A stretch of 64,000 nucleotides of DNA. It comes from Yponomeuta sedellus (lineage: Eukaryota; Arthropoda; Insecta; Lepidoptera; Yponomeutidae). Below the pieces are notes generated by a model. It saw only the letters and a list, made by a program, of their open reading frames with translations, did no database searches and was not told where the DNA came from. Below, piece after piece: positions 47,768 to 57,698 of this stretch (positions are counted from its first letter, which is position 1; the number at the start of each line of letters is the position of its first letter). The DNA is taken from NCBI GenBank assembly GCA_934045075.1, contig OW203721.1:18644714-18708713 (forward strand), written 5' to 3'. The position numbers were made by a program, and so were the translations under genes.

Positions 47768-47939
47768 AAGCCGCGTTTTCACGGTCTTAGTACGCTCGGA
47801 CCGAGTGCGCCATCCGAGTACACTAATGCTTCTGATTGTACGGTTTTTCGTGACAACACCAAAATAGCCAATCAAAAGCACTAGTTAACTCGGATGGCGC
47901 ACTCGGACCGAGCGCACTAAGACCGTGAAAACCTGGCTT
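47768..47939. mobile_element. 172-bp MITE flanked by TA
   Basis: Terminal inverted repeats of about 52 bases (AAGCCGCGTTTTCACGGTCT and complement with a few mismatches) between TA dinucleotides. Confidence 0.75.
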
Positions 47940-48124
47940 TATAGATCAGTATTTGTTATATTATTGTAATATTATTAGATGAGGACCACATTACTACATG
48001 GTTGTGTAAGAAGAAGATAAATGTTTCTACTACAACTAGTGTTTTTGAAAAATTCCTTGTTGGCAACTAGTTGCGTATAAAGAAAAAAAAATCTTTATTC
48101 TTTAATCTTTATTTTATTATATTT

Positions 48125-48325
48125 AGACGACCTCTGTGGAGTAGAGGTAGCGCATCTGCCTACCATCCCGGGTTCGAATCCCGGCTGGGGACAAATAAAA
48201 ACCCTAGGTCTTGGATGTTTACATGTTTGTGATGTCGTTGTTTCTGGTTCCCGCGACACAGGGTATCCTAGTGTAGGGCCAGCATCAATGTATGTTCCTG
48301 TATGTAAATGTTATTATTATGTTAT
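48125..48325 (+). mobile_element. tRNA-derived SINE
   Basis: A-box-like GTGGAGTAGAGGTAGCGC and B box GGTTCGAATCC, then a unique body (CCTAGGTCTTGGATGTTTAC). A minus-strand copy is at 9730-9930. Confidence 0.7.
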
Positions 48326-48589
48326 CATTCGCAACTACCTAGTTGCCGATAAAGAATAAAAAATACTTTTTCACAATCGGTTGCAAAATTTAGTTGCCAT
48401 GACGGCCGAAAGGTTCGGCAAGTAATATCGTCTTACTTACTACAAATACTGGAAAAAAATCTAAAAAGTCTGAAGAAAAAATTGTCTTTGAATTCAGGAA
48501 AAGCTCGGGAAAACTAAGAGACTTGATTTCTGAACTATTTATATTATGTAAATACCTACCTAAAAATTTGTACATGGATTGTTTGAGTT

Positions 48590-48651
48590 AACATGGATTG
48601 AAAAATACTGGTCCGAGGGTTCCCTCGGACCAGTATTTTTCAATCCATGTT
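48590..48651. repeat. Perfect 30-bp inverted repeat (hairpin)
   Basis: Arms 48590-48619 and 48622-48651 are exact complements with a two-base gap. Source unknown. Confidence 0.9.
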
Positions 48652-48915
48652 TTGGTGGGGTAAGTTACTTGACATTATAAGCCGGCAAGCGTGAAGGCAG
48701 CGACTAATGAACGTTGATAGAGAAAGACTTTTTTGAGGAATATCAAATGAAAAACAAACTTTTATCCCAGTATTCCATTTCAGTTCACTTAGTTTTTGTT
48801 TAGGTGTAAATATATACTTTTTTGATACCAATAGTCAAGGAATTGATCAATTCAGTTTATGCGAGTATTTCTTGAATTAATCAGATGACCAATTTGGGAC
48901 CGGCAAACAAATTGA

Positions 48916-49293
48916 CGAAGCGCTTGTGGTCTAGTGGAACCTAGTGATTGGCATCAATTACTTGGGTTAAGCAACAGCAGGCGCGGTCAAGTACTGGATC
49001 ACTGTGAAGTACTGTGACCATCCAGTGACTACCGCTAGTGGCATTTTTTCCTAACTGTTCCGTGCTTCGCAAGGCACGTTAAGCTGTTAGTGCCGGCTGT
49101 CATGTGATGGCAGTCGTCAGATGTCAGAGGCCTTATGGGCGGTTTGATAACTTCCGACAGTAAGCCCTACATTGTCTTACAATACTCCACCAACACGGAC
49201 TCGGCCCCCGTGGTGGAGTATGGCCTAAGCTTCTTGCAACGCAGAAAAAGACCCGTGCCCAAGCAGTGGGGATATACAAAAGGTTGATATAAT
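48916..49293 (+). mobile_element. SINE with 5S rRNA-like head, copy 2 (full length)
   Basis: Flanked by perfect 12-base repeats CAAACAAATTGA (48904-48915 and 49294-49305). Head GGTTAAGCAACAGCAGGCGC then GGTCAAGTACTGGAT resembles insect 5S rRNA. The first bases (GTGGTCTAGTGG) resemble a tRNA A box. Tail ...GGTTGATATAAT. Confidence 0.85.
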
Positions 49294-49728
49294 CAAACAA
49301 ATTGATACATATTATTGTATCCCGTATTTTAACGTATATCTATCAACAGCATAGGTACAAGTTAGGCAGACGCTAAATGAAATGAAATATTATATATACG
49401 TAGATACCTACTAGCTGTCTCGGCGATCTTCGGACCACCACTGAATCCGTTTTTACGATTTTTGTTACCATGGCAACACAATAAATAAATATAAACAAAA
49501 GTTTGACTTGTCAAGGTTACAATAAAATATTGGGTACGCGTTACTGGAAAATCAAGTATCCTATGTCTTAATTCAGATTTCTATCTGTATGCCAAGTTTT
49601 AGGTAAATCCGTTCAGCCGTTATTGCGTGATTGAGTAACAAAGATCCAAACTTTCACATTTATAATATTAGTAAGAATACATATCATTGTTTTGTATTAT
49701 TTGCTATTTTGTTTTTGTACATGTGATT

Positions 49729-50086
49729 AGCCCTGTCGAACCGAGTGATTGGAACCAATCACTTGAGTTCAGCAACAACAGGCGCGGTCAGGTGCAGGAT
49801 GGGTGACCGTCCCGCGACTACCGCTAGTGGCATTTTTCCGAGCGCTTCCGTGCTTCTCAACGCACGTTAAGCCATTGGTGCCGGCTGTCATGTAATGTCA
49901 GCCGTTAAGCCATGTCAGAGGCCTTCTGGGCGGCTTGATAACTTCTGACAGTAAGGCCCGCCACTGTCTTACAATCCTCCACCAACCTGGACTTAGCCCC
50001 CGTGGTGGAGTATGGCCTAACCTTCCTGCGATGCTAAAAGAGACCCGTGCCCCAGCAATGGGGCATACAAGGTTCGATATCGATCG
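49729..50086 (+). mobile_element. SINE with 5S rRNA-like head, copy 3
   Basis: Flanked by a 10-base duplication: ACATGTGATT at 49719-49728, and ACATGT (50087-50092) plus GATT (59643-59646), now split by the BEL element. The head holds AAGCAACAACAGGCGCGG and GGATGGGTGACCG, matching box A and box C of the 5S rRNA internal promoter. The tail ends in a GATATCGAT-type run. Confidence 0.85.
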
Positions 50087-50087
50087 A

Positions 50088-50092
50088 CATGT
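50088..50092. repeat. BEL target-site duplication, left copy (CATGT)
   Basis: CATGT directly before the 5' LTR, repeated at 59638-59642 directly after the 3' LTR. Confidence 0.95.
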
Positions 50093-52032
50093 TGTTATCG
50101 AGCAACGCCAGTTTGATGTTAGTATGTACTTTAGGTAAGAGTAGTATTATGTAGTTAGGTATTATGTGTGTTAGGGTAAATAGGTTTTTATTTTTGCCTT
50201 GGATTTTACAAAAGTTAATTTGCTTTAAAAGATTTATGACCTTGTTTTGCTCGATTTCTTTTGTTTGCATTTAGACGAACATTCGGTGCGAGGCCCATTG
50301 TCTAGTTTTGGGCTTTTACAACTCTCTGCCATAAACGCGTGGCGGCGCGCAGTAAAGGCAATAAACGCATACACTGACGTGGTGACTCACGCACACAGAT
50401 GTGAGCGGCCACCAGCGACGCGTGCGCCTAGAGTCATCTAGGTATTTTGTCAAGTTTTTGAAAGCCTAACCTCGACGAAGCCTACTCTAATCTAGGTCCT
50501 GCAGTAGGTTAATAGATGCATACATAGATAAAGCATATCCAAGACCTAGTTTGCAAAACATTGTGTCTACAATTCACAAGCGTTAGTACCATGCAAGCCT
50601 TAAAATCTAGATATATATAGGTTTAGATAGAAGCAATAATAAAAATAGGGTGCGCTAATAAATAAAGAGTTAAATAAATACATGCATAAATGAAAGCCTT
50701 AAATCTAAAAGCACTTAATGCATAAAACTTAAGCCTAGAAAGCCGATCAAACTTACAACTAGGAAAAATTCATTGTATTTTATTCTTAATCCTAAGATAA
50801 TTTGTAAGCAAAGCAGCCTTAAAGTACCCAGGGCCCATATAGATAAGTAAATATAATATTTATATGAGGGAATAAATAAAACAAGTATGCATAAGTCATC
50901 CCACGCCGTCGACGTGTACCTGGGATTCCTTATGCAGCATTTATTGACGTCCAACCAATAAAAGAAACTCGAAGTACCATAGCTCTGAAAAGAGCTGTTT
51001 GTCTCGCAGACAGGCCGGTGCTCCCATAGTTTAAAGACTTGGGACAAGTCTGACCCAGCGATAACAAGTATTGAAAACGGCCGCATGGACGCGTCTGCTT
51101 CCAATGCCGGTCGATCGCTGAGTGGCGCGCGCGGGCTGGCGCTTCGACTTTTATGCAAATCCCTTGAGTAAGTCTTCTACGTTTAAAATTTGCACGTAAA
51201 TTAAAATTTAAGAACGTAGTTTGATTAAGCGTGTTTTGTTTAGTATATTTGTAAAATTTGATGATGATCGGCCTACGTTTACTAGGAGAAAATCGATGTT
51301 AAAGTTTGTATGGAGAAACTTTAGAGGCTTATTTCAGCACTTTAATTTGGAAAATTTTACAAAAATGTACGTTGTTTACGTAAAGAATGTTAATATCTAG
51401 TGAATAAGCTAAAAATATCTGAAAATTGTTACATTTTTCTACCAATTAAAGCTGTTCAAAGTTTGCAATGTTTAAAGCCTAATATCTTCAAAGTTATAAT
51501 TGGAAAATGCAAATAAATGGTTTTATACTGAAGAGTTCATGAAAACAAACAAATGTAAATAGGTATAATGTTAATTTTTTATGTATTTCATGGAAAAAAA
51601 AAAGTAGTGTTGAAAGTTCGTAGTACATTTTGCTCAATAACTCCCAAACTGTTAAAGTTAGCGTAATGAAACTTACACCATTGGAATTGTGAACAAATTT
51701 TCTTTCGAATTGCATACTTTTAATCAAAGAAATCTAAATGATGTAAATTCAAACTTTGTATTGAATAGTTAGAACGGTGCGGCAGCGCTATCTCGCTCTC
51801 GCGTTTTTGTGAGCCACACCTATTATGTTCATCTCGTTACAACAACACCAAGCTACGATTGTATTTTTCTGCATAAATTGAGCGCATTTTTTATTGTCAG
51901 GCAGTCGTTCTACCGCCGCGCTCTTCAACACTCTTGTATACCGTATACCGTGTGCCAATATACGTCTGAAATCGACATCATCGTGTTTTTCACTGGACCT
52001 GCTATGCCACCCTGCACCTGAAATCCCCTACA
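50093..52032 (+). repeat. 5' LTR of the BEL/Pao element
   Basis: 1940 bases beginning TGTTATCGAG and ending CCCCTACA. Unusually long for the superfamily. AATAAATAAAG near 50660 is a possible processing signal. Confidence 0.95.
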
Positions 52033-52037
52033 GAGTT

Positions 52038-52054
52038 TGGTCCTTCGAGCCGGA
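52038..52054 (+). other. Primer binding site, tRNA-Tyr type
   Basis: TGGTCCTTCGAGCCGGA, five bases after the 5' LTR, is complementary to the 3' end of a eukaryotic tRNA-Tyr (…CCGGCTCGAAGGACCA). Seventeen bases match from memory of that tRNA. Confidence 0.8.
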
Positions 52055-52098
52055 TCTTCAGGGCAGGCCTCCAGTCACGTCGACCAGACCACCGTGCT

Positions 52099-53772
52099 AT
52101 GGAAACTAGGAGCAAGACAGCAGCAAGGAAGAGCACGGCGGACGACTCCGGCGTCAATATTGTTCAGATGGCGACGACGCCGTCATCAACTGCTCTGGGA
52201 TCGTCCACGCCGGCGGCAGCGGGAGCTGCTGTTGCGAGCGACAGACGACCTACGAACCTTCATACGTCGCTCACTATGACCGACGTCACCACAAGCACGA
52301 TTCGCCGCCCGGCGAGTCAAGCATCGTCCTCCAGCAGACGGAGCAAAACACTGCGACTTCAAGCCGAAGCAGAGGCCCAAGAAGAGCTAGCACGCCTTGA
52401 AGAAGCCGCCGCTCAAGATAAACACCGCGCCCGGGCACTACGCATCTCAATCGAGGAGGAAAATCAACGAGATCGCGCTAACTTGCGGGCCCAGCGTCTC
52501 GCTTTTGAAGAGGAACGTCTACGCGACCTCGAGCGCACGAGAGAGCTTCGCAAAGCAGCGGTGGAGAAGAAACTCGCCTACGACATCTCGATAGCCGAAG
52601 AAGCCGACAGCGACAACGCCGACAGCGACGTCAAACGCACCCCAATGGATCCTACAGTGCGCGTAGAAGAGTGGATTCAGTCGCAGTCGACGGACTACAA
52701 AGAAGTTACCCCGCGCCCGCTACCGCGAACGAAAACTGTTACTGTCGAGAGTGCCGCGCCTAAAAACCGCGAATCGCTGAGAAATGTGCCTAAAGAATTT
52801 TACGAACTTCCGCCTTTCACAGGCTCAGTAGGCGCGTGGATTTCGTTCAAACGAAAATTCGAAGAAACAACGCGAAAATACGGTTTCGACGACTATGAAA
52901 ATCTCTGTAGACTACAATCGGCAGTGCGGGGCGATGCGAGACGGCGCGTTGAAGATATGTTAGTCAGAGGTGACTCACCGCGCGTTATTATGGACCATTT
53001 AAGTGATTTATACGAGGACCCTCTGGCAACAATAAATGAAGTGACGGACAGAGTGTCGAAATTGCCGTTCATCAGTGAAAATTTGCGCGAAGTGACGGAC
53101 TTTGCTGCTGAACTGCGAAACTGCGTTTTCTTGCTCGAGTACGGGGGCGGCCAACTTCACCTACATGACCTGTGGCTGACCCGCGAAGTTTTACTGCGAT
53201 TCCCGCAACACTTGATGCAAGCCTATGACCGGTACCTCACAGACATGGGACCCGAGCACGAGTTACTGAGAGTTTCACCGAGCCTGAAAGTGTTGACGGA
53301 GTTTCTCGCCACTCAAGCCAAAAGCGCTGCATTGTTGGCCAGCTGCTCGGCGGGCATGCGTCATACATCTGCACGACCACGCGCAGCGCCGGTGCCGCCA
53401 CGAACAACTACTCAGCAACGGGACCCGCCACGACCGCAACAAAGGCCTCCACAAGCACCACAGTCGCGTCCTTACGCGCCTAGTAGGCCTCAGCGTGCTT
53501 TTGTAACAGCGGAGCTGCCTGAAAAAGTAAATACCGACACACCGCCCGAACCTTGTAAAATGTGTGAAAGTACCGAGCATAAACTGAAAGACTGTGCCAA
53601 ATTCAAAGAACTTTCGCTAAGTGAGAAATGGGACTCAATAAAGAAATGGCGTTTGTGTGGCAAGTGTCTAGCACGCCCGCATCATCGGTTCTTATGCCGG
53701 GCTAAACGTTGTCCACGTTGCAACGCTCATCACCACGTCTTGCTTCACGGCGACAGTAAAAACAACGCGTGA
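52099..53772 (+). CDS. gag: BEL/Pao Gag polyprotein
   Basis: 557 residues, starting at the first good ATG, 66 bases after the 5' LTR. Residues 1-80 are Ser/Thr/Ala-rich; about 85-168 form a strongly charged coiled coil. Residues about 231-380 are the conserved BEL Gag core (ELPPFTGSVGAWISFKRKF, a DUF1759-type domain). Three cysteine-rich knuckles end the protein: C486-x2-C489-x4-H494-x4-C499, a second from C520, and a third from C538 (CPRC). Gag forms the particle that packages element RNA. It ends at TGA 53770-53772, with pol continuing in the same frame. Confidence 0.92.
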   Translation: METRSKTAARKSTADDSGVNIVQMATTPSSTALGSSTPAAAGAAVASDRRPTNLHTSLTMTDVTTSTIRRPASQASSSSRRSKTLRLQAEAEAQEELARLEEAAAQDKHRARALRISIEEENQRDRANLRAQRLAFEEERLRDLERTRELRKAAVEKKLAYDISIAEEADSDNADSDVKRTPMDPTVRVEEWIQSQSTDYKEVTPRPLPRTKTVTVESAAPKNRESLRNVPKEFYELPPFTGSVGAWISFKRKFEETTRKYGFDDYENLCRLQSAVRGDARRRVEDMLVRGDSPRVIMDHLSDLYEDPLATINEVTDRVSKLPFISENLREVTDFAAELRNCVFLLEYGGGQLHLHDLWLTREVLLRFPQHLMQAYDRYLTDMGPEHELLRVSPSLKVLTEFLATQAKSAALLASCSAGMRHTSARPRAAPVPPRTTTQQRDPPRPQQRPPQAPQSRPYAPSRPQRAFVTAELPEKVNTDTPPEPCKMCESTEHKLKDCAKFKELSLSEKWDSIKKWRLCGKCLARPHHRFLCRAKRCPRCNAHHHVLLHGDSKNNA

Positions 53773-53781
53773 CAACCCACA

Positions 53782-56700
53782 GTGACCGAGTTAGTAACTG
53801 CAATAGACAATAAGTGTTCGCTCGGTACATGGTTGAAAGTGACTCCAGTGACAATTGTGTTGAGTGATGGCGTAGAGCGGGATACGTACGCGTTACTGGA
53901 CGATGGTGCGACAGTTTCGTTAGTGGACAATAGTATTGTAAGTCAATACGTTAAAAATATGATCCCAGCTCCGCTAAGACTAGTAACCGCCGGCGGACAG
54001 TGTTTAGCTGATAGACATTCTCGGCCTATCTCGGTCACAATTCGTGGTGTAAATGGAAAGACTCATAAAGTGATTGTTCGCACGTGGCAAGGCCTCGATT
54101 TGCCGACACAAACTGTTCCCGCGAGTGCTCTCAGTGAGAATGTACACCTGAGAGATCTGAATTGCAGCGAATTGAGAGATGCGAAACCGCTGCTGTTGCT
54201 TGGCCAGGACAACTTCGAGCTCATCGTCGGCGAGGAAATCCGAAGGGGTAAGTCCGGCCGACCGGTCGCTTCTCTAACTAAGTTAGGCTGGGTGGTGCAT
54301 GGACCCATAGGCTCCCTTAGCAGTGCAGAGTCAGTCAATTGCATGTCCGTGTCGCAGCCTGACCTTCATGATCTTGTAAAGGAGCAGTTCGAGATGGAGG
54401 CTATTGGTGTTTCTAACTTGACCAGAAAGAATGTGGAATCCGAGCGCGCGCTGGATATTCTAGATCGAACATGTAGACGTGTAGAAGGTGGCTGGGAAGT
54501 CGGTCTACTATGGCGTCGTGATTTCAACGATTTTCCCAATAGCAAAAGTATGGCTAAGTCTCGACTGCGCAGTGTAGAGAAAAAGTGCGACCGCGATCCA
54601 TCATACAAAGCAAGCTATTCAGCTCAAATCGACCGCTTGGTGTCTGAGAACTACGCCGAAAAAGTATCGCAGCAAATGCAGTGGGATTCCAATTGGTTTT
54701 TGCCTCACTTTGGCGTATTGAATCCCAATAAGCCTGGAAAACTGCGTTTGGTGTTTGATGCTGCTGCTAGTGTTAACGGTCGTTCTCTTAATGATTATCT
54801 TCTAACAGGTCCTGATCTACTTACGTCTCTACTTGGTGTCCTAATTAGATTTCGGCAAGGTCCAATTGGATTTACTGCAGACATTGCCGATATGTTCCTA
54901 CGTGTTAAGATTAGGCAAGCAGACCAAGGCGCACAGCTTTTCCTTTGGCGAGGAGATGACAGAGATCGAGAACCTGACACCTATGTAATGAAGTCATTGA
55001 TTTTTGGAGCAACTTCATCGCCTACAACTGCCATCTATGTTCTCAATAAGAATGCCGCTGAGTTTTCAGATTCACATCCGGCTGCAGTGAAGGCGATAAA
55101 GGAGAAGCATTACATGGACGATTATTTAGATAGTGTAGGATCGCTAGAGGAGGCGCGAAAATTGGTAGATGAAGTAACTCACATCCACAAAGCTGGCAAT
55201 TTTCATATTAGAGGATGGGTTACGAACTCGCCTGCTCTACGCGAATCTTTTCCAATTGACGAAAGAACTAGAATTCCCATTGAGAAATCTCCCAATAGTG
55301 ACCATAGAACACTTGGAATGATTTGGTCAACTGATTCCGATACATTCGAATTTGATTTGTCTTTTAAAAGATTACCTCCTAGTTTGGCTGATGGTACAGT
55401 AGTTCCCACTAAAAGACAATTTCTGAGTTTTATTATGAGTATTTTCGACCCTCTTGGCCTTCTATACCCTTGCATTATTCAATCAAGAATAATCATGCAA
55501 CGTATTTGGATGTCTAGTATAGAATGGGAACAAAAGATTCGAGATACTGAGGCCGAGTTATGGTTTAAATGGCTTAACAATTTAAAAGTAATAAAAGAAG
55601 TTAAAGTTCCTCGCTGGTACAACATAGTCTCAGGCCCTATTGAACTTCATGTTTTTGCCGATGCTAGTGAACTGGCTTACGCTGCTGTAGCCTATATTGT
55701 TGGTTTTAACTCAGATGGAAATCGACACTGCGCTATCGTCGCTGGAAAAGCACGAGTAGCCCCTGTTAAGATAACGTCGATTCCCCGTCTCGAGTTACAG
55801 GCTGCGGTACTGGCGTGCCGGCTGGCTCGTACTGTTAAGAAGGAGCTGGGACTGGAAGTTGCGAGTGTTCACATGTGGACAGACTCACGTACTGTCCTTC
55901 ATTGGATTTTTGCGGACGCTCGCGACTATCAAAAGTATGTAGCTACCAGACTAGCTGAAATTGATGAAACTTCTAAGAGAAGTGACTGGCGCTGGGTTCC
56001 CTCTGAGGATAATCCCGCCGACGAAGCAACCAAGTTGGGCTGGCCCCACGGCAAATTAAGTAAATGGCTTTCTGGTCCCTCTTTTCTCTGCAATTCCAGT
56101 GATCAATGGCCTACACCTCGCTGGGGCGCTGGGAGCTGCCATGGCGATGTCGACATCGAGCTGCGACATCGCGCGCTCCTCGTGGCACCGGGGCAGCCGC
56201 CGCTCATCGACCCGACACGCCATTCCAGTTGGCAACGCGCGCTGCGCGTCATGGCGTGGGTACTGGTCTTCGTGAGGGCATGTAAGGCGAAGAAGCCCTC
56301 CACTCTTACGACTGAGCGACTACAAGAGGCTGAGGTTGTATTGTTCCGATTTATTCAAATCCAGTCATTTCAAGCTGATGTAGATGCCCTGCGTGCTGGT
56401 CAACCACTGCCATCCAGCAGTCATCTGAGAAGCCTCGATCCCATGCTTTTTGAAGATGGGTTACTACGTGTTCGAGGTCGACTTAGTGCTGCCACAGAAC
56501 TGTCCTTCGACGAGCGTCACCCTGTGATCCTAGACGGTCACCATCCACTTACGAGACTCATGGTGCGGGACTATCATTCCAGAGCTTTACACGCCAACCA
56601 CGAGGCCGTCATCAACCGCATCCGTGAGCGCTTCTGGGTGACCAAGCTCCGGCCAACCGTCAAAGCAGTGGCTGCCAGCTGCCAACACTGTCGCGTGCAG

Positions 56701-57663
56701 CGGGCTCAACCGCGCGCGCCTAAGATGGGCGATCTGCCCGCCGTTCGCCTCACCACCACGAGGCGAGCCTTCGTGCACGTGGGCGTCGACTACTTCGGCC
56801 CCATGGAGGTGGCCATCGGAAGGCGCCGAGAGAAACGGTGGGGCGTGTTGTTCACATGCCTCGCCACACGCGCCGTCCATCTCGAGCTCGCCGCCTCGCT
56901 GAGTGCTGACTCAGCCATCCTCGCCCTGCGGCGCTTGATAGCGCGTCGCGGCCAACCGGCCGTAATCCTGTCCGACCGGGGCACCAACTTCGTCGGTGCT
57001 GACGCCGAGCTGCGGGCTGCCTTGCGCTGTCTCGACGGACAGCGTCTACAAAACGAGGCAACGTCGCGCGGCATCGAGTGGCGCTTCAACCCACCGCTCG
57101 CGCCACACATGGGTGGCTGCTGGGAGCGTCTTGTTCGTTCGGTGAAGACCGCCCTGCATACTACTCTGCACTCACGAGCTCCACGTGAAGAGGTCCTTCA
57201 CACGCTTCTGTTGGAGGCTGAGCTGGTCATCAACAGCCGGCCCTTGAGCTACGTGACTGCGGACCCCGACGAGCCTACGGTCATCACACCCAATCACCTG
57301 CTACTCGGCACTGCCGCCGGGGACACGCGAGTAACAAGGTACAATCCGGCAGACGTCGATATACGTAGTCAGTGGCGCCGTGTCAACGCCCTGGCTGAGA
57401 TGTTCTGGCGCAGATGGACTCGAGAGTACCTACCAACTTTACAACAACGACATAAATGGACAAATAGTGTAAACCCGCTTAAGGTCGGTGACTTAGTGAT
57501 TGTCGTTGATGGAACGTTACCGCGAAATACGTGGCCCCGTGGCATAGTAAGTGAAGTGCACCCGGGTGCAGATGGACAAGTACGTATCGTTAGTGTTAAG
57601 TTTGCTAGTGGTAAGATATTACAACGCCCTGTTACCAAACTGGCCTTGCTCCCAACAGATTGA
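53782..57663 (+). CDS. pol: BEL/Pao Pol polyprotein: protease, RT, RNase H, integrase
   Basis: An intact frame of about 1293 codons with no ATG near its start (the first candidate is GTG at 53782). It is in the same frame as gag, 12 bases after gag's TGA begins, so it is probably made by stop readthrough (inference). Counting from the GTG: aspartic protease near residue 40 (ALLDDGATVSLVD); reverse transcriptase with D367 (TADIADMFL) and YMDD at 444-447; RNase H with D627, E671, D701 and D747; an HHCC zinc finger (H932, H937, C967, C970); an integrase core with D1003, D1065 and E1115; and a C-terminal WRR...FWRRW segment (DUF5641 type) from about 1198. All catalytic residues are present, so it is potentially active. 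Confidence 0.93.
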   Translation: MTELVTAIDNKCSLGTWLKVTPVTIVLSDGVERDTYALLDDGATVSLVDNSIVSQYVKNMIPAPLRLVTAGGQCLADRHSRPISVTIRGVNGKTHKVIVRTWQGLDLPTQTVPASALSENVHLRDLNCSELRDAKPLLLLGQDNFELIVGEEIRRGKSGRPVASLTKLGWVVHGPIGSLSSAESVNCMSVSQPDLHDLVKEQFEMEAIGVSNLTRKNVESERALDILDRTCRRVEGGWEVGLLWRRDFNDFPNSKSMAKSRLRSVEKKCDRDPSYKASYSAQIDRLVSENYAEKVSQQMQWDSNWFLPHFGVLNPNKPGKLRLVFDAAASVNGRSLNDYLLTGPDLLTSLLGVLIRFRQGPIGFTADIADMFLRVKIRQADQGAQLFLWRGDDRDREPDTYVMKSLIFGATSSPTTAIYVLNKNAAEFSDSHPAAVKAIKEKHYMDDYLDSVGSLEEARKLVDEVTHIHKAGNFHIRGWVTNSPALRESFPIDERTRIPIEKSPNSDHRTLGMIWSTDSDTFEFDLSFKRLPPSLADGTVVPTKRQFLSFIMSIFDPLGLLYPCIIQSRIIMQRIWMSSIEWEQKIRDTEAELWFKWLNNLKVIKEVKVPRWYNIVSGPIELHVFADASELAYAAVAYIVGFNSDGNRHCAIVAGKARVAPVKITSIPRLELQAAVLACRLARTVKKELGLEVASVHMWTDSRTVLHWIFADARDYQKYVATRLAEIDETSKRSDWRWVPSEDNPADEATKLGWPHGKLSKWLSGPSFLCNSSDQWPTPRWGAGSCHGDVDIELRHRALLVAPGQPPLIDPTRHSSWQRALRVMAWVLVFVRACKAKKPSTLTTERLQEAEVVLFRFIQIQSFQADVDALRAGQPLPSSSHLRSLDPMLFEDGLLRVRGRLSAATELSFDERHPVILDGHHPLTRLMVRDYHSRALHANHEAVINRIRERFWVTKLRPTVKAVAASCQHCRVQRAQPRAPKMGDLPAVRLTTTRRAFVHVGVDYFGPMEVAIGRRREKRWGVLFTCLATRAVHLELAASLSADSAILALRRLIARRGQPAVILSDRGTNFVGADAELRAALRCLDGQRLQNEATSRGIEWRFNPPLAPHMGGCWERLVRSVKTALHTTLHSRAPREEVLHTLLLEAELVINSRPLSYVTADPDEPTVITPNHLLLGTAAGDTRVTRYNPADVDIRSQWRRVNALAEMFWRRWTREYLPTLQQRHKWTNSVNPLKVGDLVIVVDGTLPRNTWPRGIVSEVHPGADGQVRIVSVKFASGKILQRPVTKLALLPTD

Positions 57664-57686
57664 GTTATCGGTTTGAATCCTCAACT

Positions 57687-57698
57687 AGGGGGCGGAAA
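57687..57698 (+). other. Polypurine tract
   Basis: AGGGGGCGGAAA abuts the 3' LTR; one C interrupts the purines. It would prime plus-strand DNA synthesis. Confidence 0.8.

Larger units (their letters stand above)
46524..48903. other. Sequence upstream of the first apterous exon seen
   Basis: No further apterous exon was recognised. Holds a divergent 5S-type SINE, a tRNA-like head, a TA-flanked MITE, a tRNA SINE and the 30-bp hairpin. Confidence 0.5.

Noticed and set aside
55203..57638. Several antisense open frames under pol
   Set aside because: Mirror frames of a long GC-richer coding sequence, with no independent support.
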